Assembly: GCF_900101835.1 (NCBI RefSeq)
Contig: NZ_FNAF01000013.1
Location: 1-47,694 of the forward strand
Origin: Peptococcus niger
GTDB taxonomy: Bacteria; Bacillota; Peptococcia; Peptococcales; Peptococcaceae
Reading direction: 5' to 3'
DNA: 47,694 nucleotides
The notes under the pieces are model-generated. The model worked only from the letters and a program-made list of their open reading frames with translations, did no database searches and had not been told where the DNA came from. Each line of letters opens with the position of its first letter. Positions within the stretch are counted from its first letter, which is position 1. The position numbers were made by a program, and so were the translations under genes. Below are positions 1 to 9,190 of this stretch, in pieces.

Positions 1-87
1 ATAAGGGGCTGTTACTGGCAGCACTCACGTGCTCTGAATTTCTTTCTCTTGCAACAAATCCCCCAGTTGGCGCTAAAGCGCCTATTT

Positions 88-245
88 TCATACTTTATTT
101 GACCTGCTTCTCTTGCATAGGTCTCTTAACGCTTTTCCTATGCTTTTTTCAATCTCCCATAGATAACCTGTCGCTTATATTTTGGCGCAAACACGATATG
201 ATACTTACAATTCCAACTTGTATGTGCTAAGCTTCTCTTATCCAT
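88..245 (-). pseudogene. tnpA: IS200/IS605 TnpA transposase remnant (frameshifted, truncated)
   Basis: Reading leftward from an ATG at 245, preceded by an AAGGAGG ribosome binding site, the frame gives MDKRSLAHTSWNCKYHIVF and continues APKYKRQVIYGRLKKA before a stop at 138. This is the very recognisable N-terminus of the Y1 (HUH) transposase TnpA of IS200/IS605 elements. The alignment continues in another frame (141 to 88) as IGKALRDLCKRSRSNKV, matching the next TnpA segment, so the gene carries a frameshift. It then stops. The HUH motif and catalytic tyrosine are not present, so this is a dead copy. The family assignment is from recognised sequence, not a search. Confidence 0.85.
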
Positions 246-299
246 ATGGATACCTCCTTGATATTTTATTGCCGATAACACAATAATTTTATCATAGGA

Positions 300-365
300 G
301 GTTCTTTTTTTACTTGAAGCTAAAGCTTTTGATTCCTACCACCAGCATAGCTGGTGGTTTATTCA
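300..365 (-). mobile_element. IS200/IS605-type left-end hairpin next to tnpA remnant
   Basis: An 8-bp perfect stem (ACCACCAG at 338-345, CTGGTGGT at 351-358, 5-nt loop) lies just upstream of the tnpA remnant. It is preceded by the sequence GCTAAAGC typical of the subterminal region of IS200/IS605 elements. In this family such imperfect palindromes are recognised by TnpA as single-stranded DNA. The outer boundary is not resolved because these elements make no target duplication. Two other short palindromes lie in the same 441-base stretch (20-32, and 69-82 with arms GGCGC/GCGCC). Confidence 0.6.
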
Positions 366-377
366 TGCTAAAGCGAA

Positions 378-416
378 CAAAAAAGATCGCTCACTTCATT
401 AAGAAGCAAGCGATCC
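378..416 (-). terminator. Rho-independent terminator of the glucosaminidase gene
   Basis: On the minus strand a GATCGCT/AGCGATC stem, with inner complementarity GCTT/AAGT, is followed by a run of six T (the A run at 378-384 on the plus strand). It lies 26-64 nt past the stop codon at 442. Confidence 0.8.
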
Positions 417-441
417 ATTCGCTTTAAATGCAGGGCTTAGT

Positions 442-1623
442 TTAGTAGGAAGACATCTCCTGCCAAATTTTTTCAACAATGATTTGCCCGTAGCCATTAC
501 CGGGCACTGCCCAACGGCCGTTCAAGTCTGACCAAACAGCTGCTTTACCGCGGTTGCCGTGGTTGAAACGACCATCGTAGAGTTCACAACCCATCGGCAA
601 GGGCTGGGCACTGGCGTAAGAGTACAAATGCTGTAAATGGGCCTCAACACCAATGGCCGGCGTCTCATAGCACCAACCGTGCATGCCGACAGTTAAATGC
701 GCTTTCGAGCCATCTATAGCGGAAAAAACTTGTTTCTGTAAGTCTTCTTCTGTCGTTACACGACCGATGGCCCCTAGGCCACAATAATTGTTTTGCATAG
801 GCAAGACTTCATTGCCATACTGAAAATAACCTGTTTCCTGAATGGCTTGTGCCAAGGCTACATCACCGCGAATACCGTAGCGTGGCGCAATGGACAAATA
901 TAAGGCACCAATATTGCGCGGAAAGGGCGTAAATGTTTTGCCATTACGTGCGGCCTGCGTCTTAATCTGCACTTCCTTGGCCGCTAAATAACGGTTGACT
1001 TGCTCTAAACTTAATTGCGCATCACCTAAAATGGTCATATTATCCGCCCTATTTCCCGGCAAGGCAGGCGTGCTCTGCGGCTGAGCGGGCTCTTCTGCAA
1101 TAAAGTCACTTGCTGCCGGCAGGGACTCTTTGGGCGGTGCCCAGGTGCTATCCGGCCTGGACTCTTTTTCAATGAGCTGCCGGTTGTGGTCGCGTACCGT
1201 TACCAATCCGTCGTGCCAACCCACTTCTGCGCCAAGGCCTTCAGAAATAGCTCGCAAGGGCACCATCGTGTATCCGGGCGCTTTAATATAGGCCTTCCCC
1301 ATGCTGGCATCCGTCTCCAGCAGAGTCCCATTAATGTAAATAGCAATGTCCCGACCCGGATTGATCAACCCATCAGAGGCGGTTCCCTGTCGATTAATGG
1401 TCACCACTCGGTTATCCCCATCCCAGCGAACATCATACCCGAGTCCCTCAGAAATGGTGCGCAAGGGGACATAAACACGTGAAGACACCAGTTCAGGCCT
1501 GGGCTCGGAAAAATAAGTTGAATCGTTAATCAATAATGTAATCGCCGCCTGTGCCGGCGTCTGTAAAATCCCCATACAGGCAAAGACCCCCACCAGCATC
1601 CCTGCCATGAATTTTTTCAGCAT
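442..1623 (-). CDS. Secreted glucosaminidase with N-terminal copper-amine-oxidase-N-like domain
   Basis: This 393-residue exported protein is probably a peptidoglycan hydrolase that cleaves beta-N-acetylglucosaminyl bonds. Residues 1-26 are a signal peptide with an AQA cleavage site. Residues about 28-148 hold two VPLRxISEGLG repeats, typical of the copper-amine-oxidase N-terminal-like domain common in secreted clostridial proteins. A proline-rich linker follows (about 150-190). The C-terminal part, from about 235, is glucosaminidase-like, with ALAQAIQETGYFQYG placing the likely catalytic Glu at 263 and NNYCGLGA after it. The start at 1623 has GAGGAGG upstream; an overlapping upstream ATG is out of frame. 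The gene is single, ends in its own terminator and is divergent from ppiB. Family is confident; the wall bond cut is inferred. Confidence 0.85.
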   Translation of the reverse strand: MLKKFMAGMLVGVFACMGILQTPAQAAITLLINDSTYFSEPRPELVSSRVYVPLRTISEGLGYDVRWDGDNRVVTINRQGTASDGLINPGRDIAIYINGTLLETDASMGKAYIKAPGYTMVPLRAISEGLGAEVGWHDGLVTVRDHNRQLIEKESRPDSTWAPPKESLPAASDFIAEEPAQPQSTPALPGNRADNMTILGDAQLSLEQVNRYLAAKEVQIKTQAARNGKTFTPFPRNIGALYLSIAPRYGIRGDVALAQAIQETGYFQYGNEVLPMQNNYCGLGAIGRVTTEEDLQKQVFSAIDGSKAHLTVGMHGWCYETPAIGVEAHLQHLYSYASAQPLPMGCELYDGRFNHGNRGKAAVWSDLNGRWAVPGNGYGQIIVEKIWQEMSSY

Positions 1624-1734
1624 TCGTTCATAGCCTCCTCATCATCGTTTAAAGCAGCCACATAAAAGGTATTTAAACAAGTACGCGACTATATGTATTT
1701 TACCGCAAAATATATGACCAAAGGAGACAAATTA

Positions 1735-2238
1735 ATGACAAATCCAATTGTGACAATTGAAATGGACAACGGCGATATAATAAAGGTCGAACTGTATCCG
1801 GACATTGCACCGAATACAGTGGCCAATTTTGCCGACTTGGTGAAAAAAGGGTATTATGATGGGCTGACTTTCCACCGAAACATCCCCGGTTTTATGGTGC
1901 AAGGCGGTTGCCCCAACGGTACCGGCACCGGCGGCCCGGGCTACACCATTGCCGGTGAATTTACTTCCAACGGGTTTGAAAACAATTTAAAACATGAGCG
2001 CGGGGTGATCTCTATGGCACGCGCCATGGATCCGAACAGCGCCGGGTCTCAATTTTTCATCATGCACGCCAAGGCCCCCCATTTAGACGGAGATTATGCC
2101 GCTTTCGGTAAGGTGACGGAAGGCATTGAAGCCGTCGATCACATTGTGGAAGTCCCAAGCCGCCCTGCCGTCATTAAGAAGATGACTTTAGAAGCAGGCG
2201 ACGTGTCACTGCCTGAACCGAAAGTTCATCGTCGCTAA
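1735..2238 (+). CDS. ppiB: Peptidyl-prolyl cis-trans isomerase, cyclophilin type
   Basis: This cytoplasmic cyclophilin (167 aa) catalyses cis-trans isomerisation of prolyl peptide bonds during protein folding. The cyclophilin core is complete: VANFADLVKKGYYDG, then FHRNIPGFMVQGG with the catalytic Arg, then GSQFFIMHA and the LDGDYAAFGKV strand. The start at 1735 is preferred because AAGGAG lies 8 nt upstream; the frame is open back to 1693, but that start has no ribosome binding site. There is no signal peptide, so it is not an exported foldase. It is monocistronic, with a strong terminator just downstream. Confidence 0.95.
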   Translation: MTNPIVTIEMDNGDIIKVELYPDIAPNTVANFADLVKKGYYDGLTFHRNIPGFMVQGGCPNGTGTGGPGYTIAGEFTSNGFENNLKHERGVISMARAMDPNSAGSQFFIMHAKAPHLDGDYAAFGKVTEGIEAVDHIVEVPSRPAVIKKMTLEAGDVSLPEPKVHRR

Positions 2239-2243
2239 AAATA

Positions 2244-2334
2244 AAAAAAGAGCTTAGCCAAGGCTAGCTGCACTTCTTAAGCCGAAAAACCGGTCGGCCA
2301 GACCTGCAGTCGTCATGGGCTAAGCTCTTTTTTA
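2244..2334. terminator. Bidirectional terminator between ppiB and the rnr-smpB operon
   Basis: Perfect 16-nt arms (AAAAAAGAGCTTAGCC at 2244-2259 and its complement ending near 2334) enclose a loop of nearly 60 nt that contains its own hairpin (GCCGAAAAACCGGTCGGC). T runs are present on both strands, so it can end ppiB and the convergent minus-strand genes. Confidence 0.8.
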
Positions 2335-2347
2335 TGCGTAAAATTCT

Positions 2348-2530
2348 TTAATGCCTGAAGTTTGGGTTGCTGTTGTCCAAGTCCGAATTGGTTGCCGCAT
2401 CGGCCAAAAAGATGGACACCACGCCGAGGATGGTGATAAAAAGGGTCCGTGCCACCCGGCGGAATAGGCTTTTTTTCACTTCTGCAAAATAAACTTGACG
2501 AATATCTTTTGTGGTTAATTTTTGTCCCAT
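2348..2530 (-). CDS. Small hypothetical membrane protein (60 aa)
   Basis: I do not recognise this 60-residue protein. It has a basic N-terminal half (VKKSLFRRVAR) followed by one hydrophobic segment of about 17 residues (FITILGVVSIFLADAA, residues about 30-46) and a polar tail, which suggests a single-pass membrane protein with the N-terminus inside. It is probably real: AAGGAG lies at good spacing before the ATG at 2530, it starts 19 nt after smpB, and it is the last gene before the shared terminator. Co-transcription with rnr and smpB gives no clear functional clue. Confidence 0.6.
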   Translation of the reverse strand: MGQKLTTKDIRQVYFAEVKKSLFRRVARTLFITILGVVSIFLADAATNSDLDNSNPNFRH

Positions 2531-2549
2531 AATGGTCTCCTTCCCGGAT

Positions 2550-3002
2550 TTATGACCGTTGGCGCGATTTCAATGCCCGGTCAATATCCCGCCGCGCCGA
2601 CTTTTCGGCAGCAACGGCGCGTTTATCGTATAATTTTTTACCCTTTGCAAGGGCCAGGTCTACCTTCACTTTATCATGATCAAAATACAACTTTAACGGC
2701 ACCAAGGTCAAGCCTTTTTCCTGAGTTTTTTGTGCCAAACGCAAAATCTGCCGCTTGTGGAGCAATAATTTTCGCTTGCGCAAAGGATCAACATTGAAAA
2801 TATTGCCGTGCTCGTAGGGGCTGATGTGCATGCCCTCAATAAAGATTTCACCATTGCTGATGGAGGCATAAGCATCTTTTAGGGTCACATGACCGGCCCG
2901 AATGGACTTCACTTCAGTCCCTTTCAGCACGATGCCAGCTTCCACACTGTCTTCAATATAATAATCATGGCGTGCTTTTCGGTTATCTGTGATGACCTTC
3001 AT
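2550..3002 (-). CDS. smpB: SsrA-binding protein SmpB (trans-translation)
   Basis: SmpB (150 aa) binds tmRNA and delivers it to stalled ribosomes. The N-terminus ([31 protein letters not shown]) and the SPYEHGN segment are diagnostic. The C-terminal tail is basic ([25 protein letters not shown]), as expected for the part that enters the mRNA channel. The start at 3002 has AGGAGG 6 nt upstream and matches the usual length; the upstream extension lies inside rnr in another frame. It overlaps the end of rnr by 20 nt, the common rnr-smpB pairing. The ssrA gene itself was not seen in this window. Confidence 0.97.
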   Translation of the reverse strand: MKVITDNRKARHDYYIEDSVEAGIVLKGTEVKSIRAGHVTLKDAYASISNGEIFIEGMHISPYEHGNIFNVDPLRKRKLLLHKRQILRLAQKTQEKGLTLVPLKLYFDHDKVKVDLALAKGKKLYDKRAVAAEKSARRDIDRALKSRQRS

Positions 3003-5142
3003 TTTCCGCCTCCTGTTCAGAAACCAATTCAAAATCAAGCTGGACCAGGTCAACATTGGCTTTGAGCAAGCGCACCGTGACGCTTTCGCCTAGTCGATAA
3101 GACCGGCCGCTATGCTCCCCAACCAGCAAAAGTTGGTCCGGATTAAAATGATAAAAATCATCCACCATCGTTGAAATATGCACCAGACCTTCCACCGAAT
3201 TGTCCAGTTGAACAAACAGACCAAATCCGGTCACGCTGACCACCCTTGCCGGAAAAATGTCCCCTACATGAGGGACCATGTATTCCACTTTTTTCAAGGC
3301 GACCACATCGCGCTCCGCTTCTTCCGCCATACGCTCGGTAATGCTGGCCTGGTCTGCATACCGTGCCACCAGAGCTTCCTGAGTAACCAAGCGTTTTTTG
3401 CTAATTTTATACTGGTGACGAATGTGCTCTTTGATCAGCCGATGGATGGCCAAATCGCTGTAGCGGCGAATGGGCGAGGTGAAGTGGGTGTAGTACTTGG
3501 ACGCCAGTCCAAAATGCCCCAAGGGTTTCGGCGAATAATAGGCGTGTGTCATCGAGCGCAGCATAACCATATTGATTGGATAGGCTTCCTCTGCACTCAC
3601 TTCATCCAATACGTCCTGATAATCGCCGGGCTTGATTTTATCGTCTTGAATATGTAGGGTGTAGCCATATGTTTGCAAAAAGGTCCGAACATCTTCAAGA
3701 CGCTCTTTTTCCGGCGCCTCATGCACCCGGTAAATAAAAGGGGTTTTTAACCAGAAAAAGCGCTCAGCAACCGTTTCATTGGTCACAATCATGCATTCTT
3801 CAATGATGCGCTCTGCCACGCCACGCGTTTTCCAATAAATATCAATTGGTTTCCCGTCAGCGTCCAAGCGTACACCGCTTTCAGGAAGATCAAACTGAAT
3901 CGCGCCGCGTGCCAGTCGTTTTTTCAGCAAGACCCGCTGTAGGTCCTGTAAATCTTCTAGCATGGGTACGATATCCCGGTAAAGGCGGGATATGTGACTG
4001 TCACCGGCTAAGATGGCATTGACGTCATCATAGGTCATGCGCGCCTTTGTGTGGATAACACCTTCCATGATTTCATGGGCAACCACCCGGCCCTGTCCAT
4101 CAATTTCCATAGCACATACCAGGGCCAAACGATCTTCGCCCGGATTCAAGCTGCAGATGCCGTTGGACAACTCCGGCGGCAGCATGGGCAGAACGCGATC
4201 CAGCAAGTAAACGCTGGTGCCACGCTTGAAGGCCTCTTTATCAAACACAGAGTCTTCCGTAACATAAGCGCCGACATCGGCAATAGCAACCCGCAAGAAA
4301 TAATGATCGTTGTCCAAAACTTCCAATTGAACAGCGTCATCCAAGTCTTTAGAATCAGCACCATCTACTGTAATAAAGGGGATATGGCGCAAATCATGAC
4401 GGTTGTTAAAAGCATCCGCCGTCACCTTTTGCGGAAGCTGACGTGCTGCTTTAGCAACTTTATTGGGAAATTCAACGCGCAAATGGTGGTCATAGATAAT
4501 GGACAAAATATCAATACCCGGTGCCCCCTGTTTGCCCAGCACCTGCTTGATGATGCCTTCATGGTTGCGGGACCCGTCAGACCATTTTGTAATTTCCACC
4601 AGAACCACATCATTTTTCTTAGCGCCATTAAAGTCTTCTTTACGCACAAAAATATCGCCGGCATCATCGGTGAGCACAAAGCCAAAATGCTTGCGCGATT
4701 CAAAATTGCCGATAAAGGACGTTCTAAACCGTTCTAAAATACGAATAACTTCCCCGGTCGCCCGCATTTGCTCGCCAGTTTTCGGGTTGGTTTTTGCCGG
4801 CGCGCCTAAGCGAACAATGACCATATCTTGGTCTAAAACGCCGTTCATGGCATGGGCCGGTATAAAAAGGTCATCTTTATCGGGATTATCCTGGATTAAA
4901 AATCCAAAGCCTTTTTTATTTTTTTTAATCCGCCCTACCACTAAATTCAACTGCTCCGGCAATCCATAGCAATTCGTCCTTGTTTTAACCAGGGCCCCCT
5001 CAGCGATTAAGCTGTCAATATTTTTTTGTAAAGCCTTCTTCTCAGCCTTGGTTAAGTCCGGAAAAAGCTTTACGATCCCGTCAAACGACAGCGGACGGGT
5101 CGCTTTCGTCTGAAAGATTTTTAAAACAAATTCTTTATTCAT
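2983..5142 (-). CDS. rnr: Ribonuclease R
   Basis: RNase R (719 aa) is a processive 3'-5' exoribonuclease that degrades structured RNA and works with SmpB/tmRNA on defective messages. An N-terminal helix-turn-helix-like region (1-60) is followed by two cold-shock/OB domains (about 65-230), with [18 protein letters not shown] in the first. The RNB catalytic domain has [14 protein letters not shown], carrying the metal-binding aspartates, and [12 protein letters not shown]-terminal S1 domain contains [17 protein letters not shown]. Length fits the family. AGAGGTGACAC precedes the ATG at 5142. It is first in an operon with smpB and the small membrane protein. Confidence 0.97.
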   Translation of the reverse strand: MNKEFVLKIFQTKATRPLSFDGIVKLFPDLTKAEKKALQKNIDSLIAEGALVKTRTNCYGLPEQLNLVVGRIKKNKKGFGFLIQDNPDKDDLFIPAHAMNGVLDQDMVIVRLGAPAKTNPKTGEQMRATGEVIRILERFRTSFIGNFESRKHFGFVLTDDAGDIFVRKEDFNGAKKNDVVLVEITKWSDGSRNHEGIIKQVLGKQGAPGIDILSIIYDHHLRVEFPNKVAKAARQLPQKVTADAFNNRHDLRHIPFITVDGADSKDLDDAVQLEVLDNDHYFLRVAIADVGAYVTEDSVFDKEAFKRGTSVYLLDRVLPMLPPELSNGICSLNPGEDRLALVCAMEIDGQGRVVAHEIMEGVIHTKARMTYDDVNAILAGDSHISRLYRDIVPMLEDLQDLQRVLLKKRLARGAIQFDLPESGVRLDADGKPIDIYWKTRGVAERIIEECMIVTNETVAERFFWLKTPFIYRVHEAPEKERLEDVRTFLQTYGYTLHIQDDKIKPGDYQDVLDEVSAEEAYPINMVMLRSMTHAYYSPKPLGHFGLASKYYTHFTSPIRRYSDLAIHRLIKEHIRHQYKISKKRLVTQEALVARYADQASITERMAEEAERDVVALKKVEYMVPHVGDIFPARVVSVTGFGLFVQLDNSVEGLVHISTMVDDFYHFNPDQLLLVGEHSGRSYRLGESVTVRLLKANVDLVQLDFELVSEQEAENEGHHR

Positions 5143-5252
5143 GTGTCACCTCTTTCCTATGATAAATGATTCTCTCCTAAAAAGATAGGTGTAGAGGTCA
5201 GTGGTCAAAAAAATTACGCGAAATTAACCCAGGGGCCGGTCTATACCCAGAC

Positions 5253-5301
5253 CAAAAAAATACGCCCGGAGTCAGCGCAAGTTTGCGCCTCCCCCGAGCG
5301 T
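5253..5301 (-). terminator. Terminator of the tyrA-argFGH operon
   Basis: On the minus strand CGCTCGG pairs with CCGGGCG (one G-U pair), with a nested GCGCAA/TTGCGC hairpin (5275-5288), followed by seven T (A run 5254-5260). It lies directly after the argH stop. Confidence 0.8.
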
Positions 5302-5315
5302 GGAATTTATTTTGA

Positions 5316-6698
5316 TTATTTTTCTTGGGCTAACCAGGCCTTTGTGTCTTCAAGGGCTTCCTCCACTTGCGGAAAACCAGGTGCCCCCTTGGTATGCCGT
5401 CTTTTAACGCAGGTGTCTACGGCGATGGCCTCATAAATATCTGCTTCAATCACCGGAGAAGCTTTCTGTAGCTCAGCTAGGGACAAGTCCCCCAAAGCCT
5501 TGTTGGTATTTAAGGCATAGGTGACCAGTTCGCCGACCACCCGGTGGGCATCTCGAAAGGCAACGCCCTTGGTCACCAGATAATCTGCCAAGTCTGTGGC
5601 ATTGGTAAAGCCACCTTCGCTGGCGCTGCGCATGCGATCGGCGCGGACATTCAGTGTTTTCAGCATGGGCGCCGCCATCATCAGGCATTTTTGCCAGGTG
5701 TCGATGGCGTCAAACAGGCCCTCCTTATCCTCCTGCATGTCTTTGTTGTAAGCCAGGGGCAAGCCTTTCATTGTCATCAACATGGCCATCAGATGACCGG
5801 TCACCCGGCCGGCCTTGCCACGAATCAATTCAGCCACATCCGGATTTTTCTTTTGCGGCATAATTGACGACCCGGTGCTATAGGCATCATCTAATTCAAT
5901 AAAGGCAAATTCTTGGCTGGCCCACAGCACAATTTCTTCACTTAAACGGGATAAATGCATCATGCTGGTCGCCGCAGCATAGAGGTAATCCAAAACAAAA
6001 TCCCGATCGCTGACCCCGTCCATAGAATTGGCGCAAGGCGCATCAAAGGCCAGGGCAGCCGCGGTCTGTTCGCGATCCAGCGGATAAGTTGTACCGGCTA
6101 AAGCACCGCTGCCCAAGGGCATAATGTTGTTATTTTTTTGCCAATCGTTTAAGCGCACCACATCACGGCGAAACATTTGGATGTAGGCCAAAAGGTGATG
6201 GGCAAAGGTGACCGGCTGGGCCCGCTGCAAATGGGTATAGCCGGGCATAATGGTTTCAACATGGCGGACCGCCAATTCCTGCAGGACCTCAATAAGTGCC
6301 AACAGGAGCTGGCGGGTTTCTGCCACTTGCTCCCGCACATACATCCGCAAATCCACGGCCACTTGATCGTTGCGGCTGCGGCCGGTGTGCAGTTTTTTGC
6401 CTACATCGCCAACCTTGGCCGTCAGCAGCCGTTCGACATTCATATGGATGTCTTCATCTTCCGTGGTAAACTGCACCTTTCCTGCTTCAATATCCGCTTG
6501 AACGGCCTGTAAACCTTGGACCAGTGTCTCCGCCTCTTCAGCGGTCAACACGCCTACAGCCCCTAGCATCTGTGCATGGGCAATGCTGCCGCGAATATCT
6601 TCACGATAGAGCTTTTGATCAAAGCCAATGGATGAATGAAAATCTTCCATCAAGTGGTCGCTGTCTTTTGAAAAGCGACCGCCCCACAATTTACTCAT
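5316..6698 (-). CDS. argH: Argininosuccinate lyase
   Basis: This enzyme (460 aa) splits argininosuccinate into arginine and fumarate, the last step of arginine synthesis. [12 protein letters not shown] at the N-terminus, [14 protein letters not shown], the [12 protein letters not shown] segment with the catalytic His, and the flexible signature loop [12 protein letters not shown] are all intact. Length is standard. Its ATG overlaps the argG stop by 4 nt, so translation is coupled. It is the last gene of the operon and is followed by a strong terminator. Confidence 0.98.
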   Translation of the reverse strand: MSKLWGGRFSKDSDHLMEDFHSSIGFDQKLYREDIRGSIAHAQMLGAVGVLTAEEAETLVQGLQAVQADIEAGKVQFTTEDEDIHMNVERLLTAKVGDVGKKLHTGRSRNDQVAVDLRMYVREQVAETRQLLLALIEVLQELAVRHVETIMPGYTHLQRAQPVTFAHHLLAYIQMFRRDVVRLNDWQKNNNIMPLGSGALAGTTYPLDREQTAAALAFDAPCANSMDGVSDRDFVLDYLYAAATSMMHLSRLSEEIVLWASQEFAFIELDDAYSTGSSIMPQKKNPDVAELIRGKAGRVTGHLMAMLMTMKGLPLAYNKDMQEDKEGLFDAIDTWQKCLMMAAPMLKTLNVRADRMRSASEGGFTNATDLADYLVTKGVAFRDAHRVVGELVTYALNTNKALGDLSLAELQKASPVIEADIYEAIAVDTCVKRRHTKGAPGFPQVEEALEDTKAWLAQEK

Positions 6699-7924
6699 TT
6701 TTCCTCCGTGTTTAAGCCTGCTTTTTCTTTCATGAGAGCGTTCACTTTCACCGGCAAGCCGAATAAGTTGATGAAGCCTTCTGCATCCGCTTGGTTGTAA
6801 ACTTCATCTTCACCGAAGGTTGCAAATTCTTCATTGTACAAGGAATAAGGTGATGTCATGCCGGCAGAATGGCAGCTGCCCTTATAGAGTTTCATCCGAA
6901 CCTGGCCGCACACCGTTTTTTGGCTAGCGTCCACAAAAGCGTCCAGGGCTTCTTTAAGGGGGGTAAACCAAAGGCCGTCATAAACCAGTTGGGCATATTG
7001 GTTGGAAACAGTGTTCTTGAAAAAGATGGTCTGCCGGTCCAGGGTCAATGATTCCAGGGCCAAGTGTGCTTCGTGCAGTAAGGTGCCACCCGGGGTTTCA
7101 TAGACACCTCTGGATTTCATCCCTACCAGGCGGTTTTCGACCAAATCTTGGATGCCCACACCGTGTTTTGCCGCCAATTCATTGGCCTTTTCCAATAAGG
7201 CCAGCGGTGCCAATTTTTCACCGTTGATGGCCACCGGCGTTCCCTTGTCAAAATCAATGGTAACGTATTCGGCTTCATCAGGTGCATCTTCCGGCCGGGT
7301 GCAAATCAAGCATAAATCGGCCATCGGTTCATTGGCCGGATCTTCCAGGTCGGCGCCTTCGTGAGATAAGTGCAGGACATTCCGGTCCATACTGTAGGGC
7401 CGTTTCTTCGTCACAGGCACTTCAATGCCGTGTGCATCGGCATAATCGACTGCATCTTCCCGGCTCTTAATGTCCCAAATACGCCAGGGTGCAATGATTT
7501 TTGTACTCGGAGAGAGCGCCTTAATGGCCAATTCAAAGCGCACTTGGTCATTCCCTTTACCGGTGCAACCGTGACAAATATAATCTGCGCCTTCTTTTTT
7601 AGCCACTTCCACCAGGGCCTTACCAATCAAGGGACGCGCACAGGAGGTGCCGAGCAGATACTTGTGCTCATAAATGGCGCCGGCACGAATCACCGGAAAG
7701 ACATAGTCTGCCACAAACTCGTCTTTCAAATCCATAATATATACTTTTGATGCACCGCTGGCGATGGCCTTATCGTGCACCTGCTTGACTTCATCGCCTT
7801 GGCCCACATCGGCACAGCAGGCAATCACTTCACAATTATAATTTTCTTTTAACCAGGGAATGATAATAGAGGTATCCAAGCCCCCGGAATAAGCCATAAC
7901 CACTTTTGTTACTTTGTTTTCCAT
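6695..7924 (-). CDS. argG: Argininosuccinate synthase
   Basis: This enzyme (409 aa) condenses citrulline and aspartate with ATP to argininosuccinate. The ATP pyrophosphatase P-loop [12 protein letters not shown] (about residues 11-22) and the [13 protein letters not shown] and [14 protein letters not shown] motifs are complete. It starts 11 nt after argF, with an AGGAGG-type site, and overlaps argH by 4 nt. The order argF-argG-argH gives the ornithine-to-arginine branch. No argB, argC, argD or argJ is present here, so ornithine must come from genes elsewhere or from uptake. Confidence 0.98.
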   Translation of the reverse strand: MENKVTKVVMAYSGGLDTSIIIPWLKENYNCEVIACCADVGQGDEVKQVHDKAIASGASKVYIMDLKDEFVADYVFPVIRAGAIYEHKYLLGTSCARPLIGKALVEVAKKEGADYICHGCTGKGNDQVRFELAIKALSPSTKIIAPWRIWDIKSREDAVDYADAHGIEVPVTKKRPYSMDRNVLHLSHEGADLEDPANEPMADLCLICTRPEDAPDEAEYVTIDFDKGTPVAINGEKLAPLALLEKANELAAKHGVGIQDLVENRLVGMKSRGVYETPGGTLLHEAHLALESLTLDRQTIFFKNTVSNQYAQLVYDGLWFTPLKEALDAFVDASQKTVCGQVRMKLYKGSCHSAGMTSPYSLYNEEFATFGEDEVYNQADAEGFINLFGLPVKVNALMKEKAGLNTEEK

Positions 7925-7935
7925 ATTTTTTCCTC

Positions 7936-8859
7936 CTATTTCATAACCGATGCCATAATCGCTTTATGGGCGTGCAGTCTGTTTTCCGCTTCATCAAAAA
8001 CTACAGACGCTGCGCCTTCCAGCACCTCTTCCGTGACCTCCAAGCCCCGGTAAGCCGGCAGGCAGTGCATAAAAATGGCCTCCGGCTTGGCAGCCGCCAT
8101 CAAGGCTTGGTCCACTTGGTAAGCGCTGAAAGCCGCTTGTCGCTCAGCCTTTTCATCTTCCTGTCCCATGCTGGCCCAGGTATCGGTATAAATCACATCC
8201 GCATCAGTCACCGCTTCATAGGGGTCTGCAACCAAGCTGATACGGTCACCGCCGATGGCCTGAGCTGCTGCCAGAACTGATGCATCCGGTTCATAGCCTT
8301 TAGGACAGGCACCGACAACCGTCATACCGACTTTGGCACCGCCGATATATAGTGAGTGTAACATATTATTACCGTCACCGACATAGGCGATTTTAATATT
8401 TGCCAGCTGGCCCTTATGCTCTTTGATTGTCATCAGGTCGGCAATCACTTGTGTCGGGTGGCACTCATCTGTCAACCCGTTGATGACCGGCACATCTGCA
8501 CAATCAGCTAATTGCTCTACTTCCGCTTGGGCAAAGGTGCGAATTAGTATGCCATCGACAAAGCGACTCATCACGCGAGCCGTATCGGCAATGCTTTCCC
8601 CGCGTCCAATTTGCAGGTCTCGGCTGCTTAAAAAAAGGGCATGCCCACCGAGTTGATACATGCCCACTTCAAAGGCCATGCGCGTCCGGGTCGATGCTTT
8701 TTCAAAAATCATGGCCAAGGTTTTTCCTGCCAGATGCGGGTGGGGAATCCCCGCTTTCAATTCTTTTTTCAGCTGCAAACCGGTTGCCACCAAGTGCTCA
8801 ATTTCCGCACCTGAGAAATCGGCCAGCGCTAAAAAATCCCGTCCTTTAAGATTGATCAT
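7936..8859 (-). CDS. argF: Ornithine carbamoyltransferase
   Basis: This enzyme (307 aa) makes citrulline from ornithine and carbamoyl phosphate. The carbamoyl-phosphate site STRTRMAFE (about residues 55-63), the HPTQVIADL segment and the HCLPAYRG motif with the active-site Cys are present. The start at 8859 is chosen because AAGGAG lies just upstream and homologues begin near LKGRDFL; the frame is open further but lacks a site. It overlaps the unknown upstream gene by 14 nt. Linkage to argG and argH favours the anabolic role over a catabolic (arcB) role. Confidence 0.96.
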   Translation of the reverse strand: MINLKGRDFLALADFSGAEIEHLVATGLQLKKELKAGIPHPHLAGKTLAMIFEKASTRTRMAFEVGMYQLGGHALFLSSRDLQIGRGESIADTARVMSRFVDGILIRTFAQAEVEQLADCADVPVINGLTDECHPTQVIADLMTIKEHKGQLANIKIAYVGDGNNMLHSLYIGGAKVGMTVVGACPKGYEPDASVLAAAQAIGGDRISLVADPYEAVTDADVIYTDTWASMGQEDEKAERQAAFSAYQVDQALMAAAKPEAIFMHCLPAYRGLEVTEEVLEGAASVVFDEAENRLHAHKAIMASVMK

Positions 8860-9190
8860 CGTTTTTCTCCTTTGCAGGTGACGGCAACAATTTAAAAACA
8901 ATATTTTTAAAACCGATGCAGCGCGCCCGATAATAGGGGCGGATTTTAATCTCTGCCAGCTCTTCCGGCCTGCATTGCCGATAGAGGGCGCCGGTTTCAG
9001 CGTTTATTAGGCAGAACTGCTGGTCTTCAAATGATAAATGGGCATTGAAAAACCAGTCCGTTTCGCTGCCGTCGGTGTTGACAAGGCGGTAATTGACGTG
9101 GGTCAAGCCTGCTCTTTCCTGCGCTAAAAAATCATGGATGCCCTTGATCAAAGCAGCAGGCGTTGAAAAGCTTTCAATCCGGTCATTCAT
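8846..9190 (-). CDS. Unknown 114-aa protein between tyrA and argF
   Basis: I do not recognise this protein. It is soluble, without a signal or membrane segment, with a mixed alpha/beta-looking composition. Visible segments are AALIKGIHDFLAQERAG near the N-terminus, TDWFFNAHLSFEDQQFCLIN in the middle and RPYYRARCIGFKNIVFKLLP near the end. The start at 9190 overlaps the tyrA stop by 8 nt, with GGAGGGAAGAGG upstream. Its 3' end overlaps argF by 14 nt, so it is embedded in the operon by translational coupling at both ends. That argues for a real gene. Function is not inferred. Confidence 0.75.
   Translation of the reverse strand: MNDRIESFSTPAALIKGIHDFLAQERAGLTHVNYRLVNTDGSETDWFFNAHLSFEDQQFCLINAETGALYRQCRPEELAEIKIRPYYRARCIGFKNIVFKLLPSPAKEKNDDQS

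Noticed and set aside
4051-4737. A 228-codon open frame antisense to rnr
   Set aside because: It is opposite the conserved RNB catalytic region and lacks start signals.
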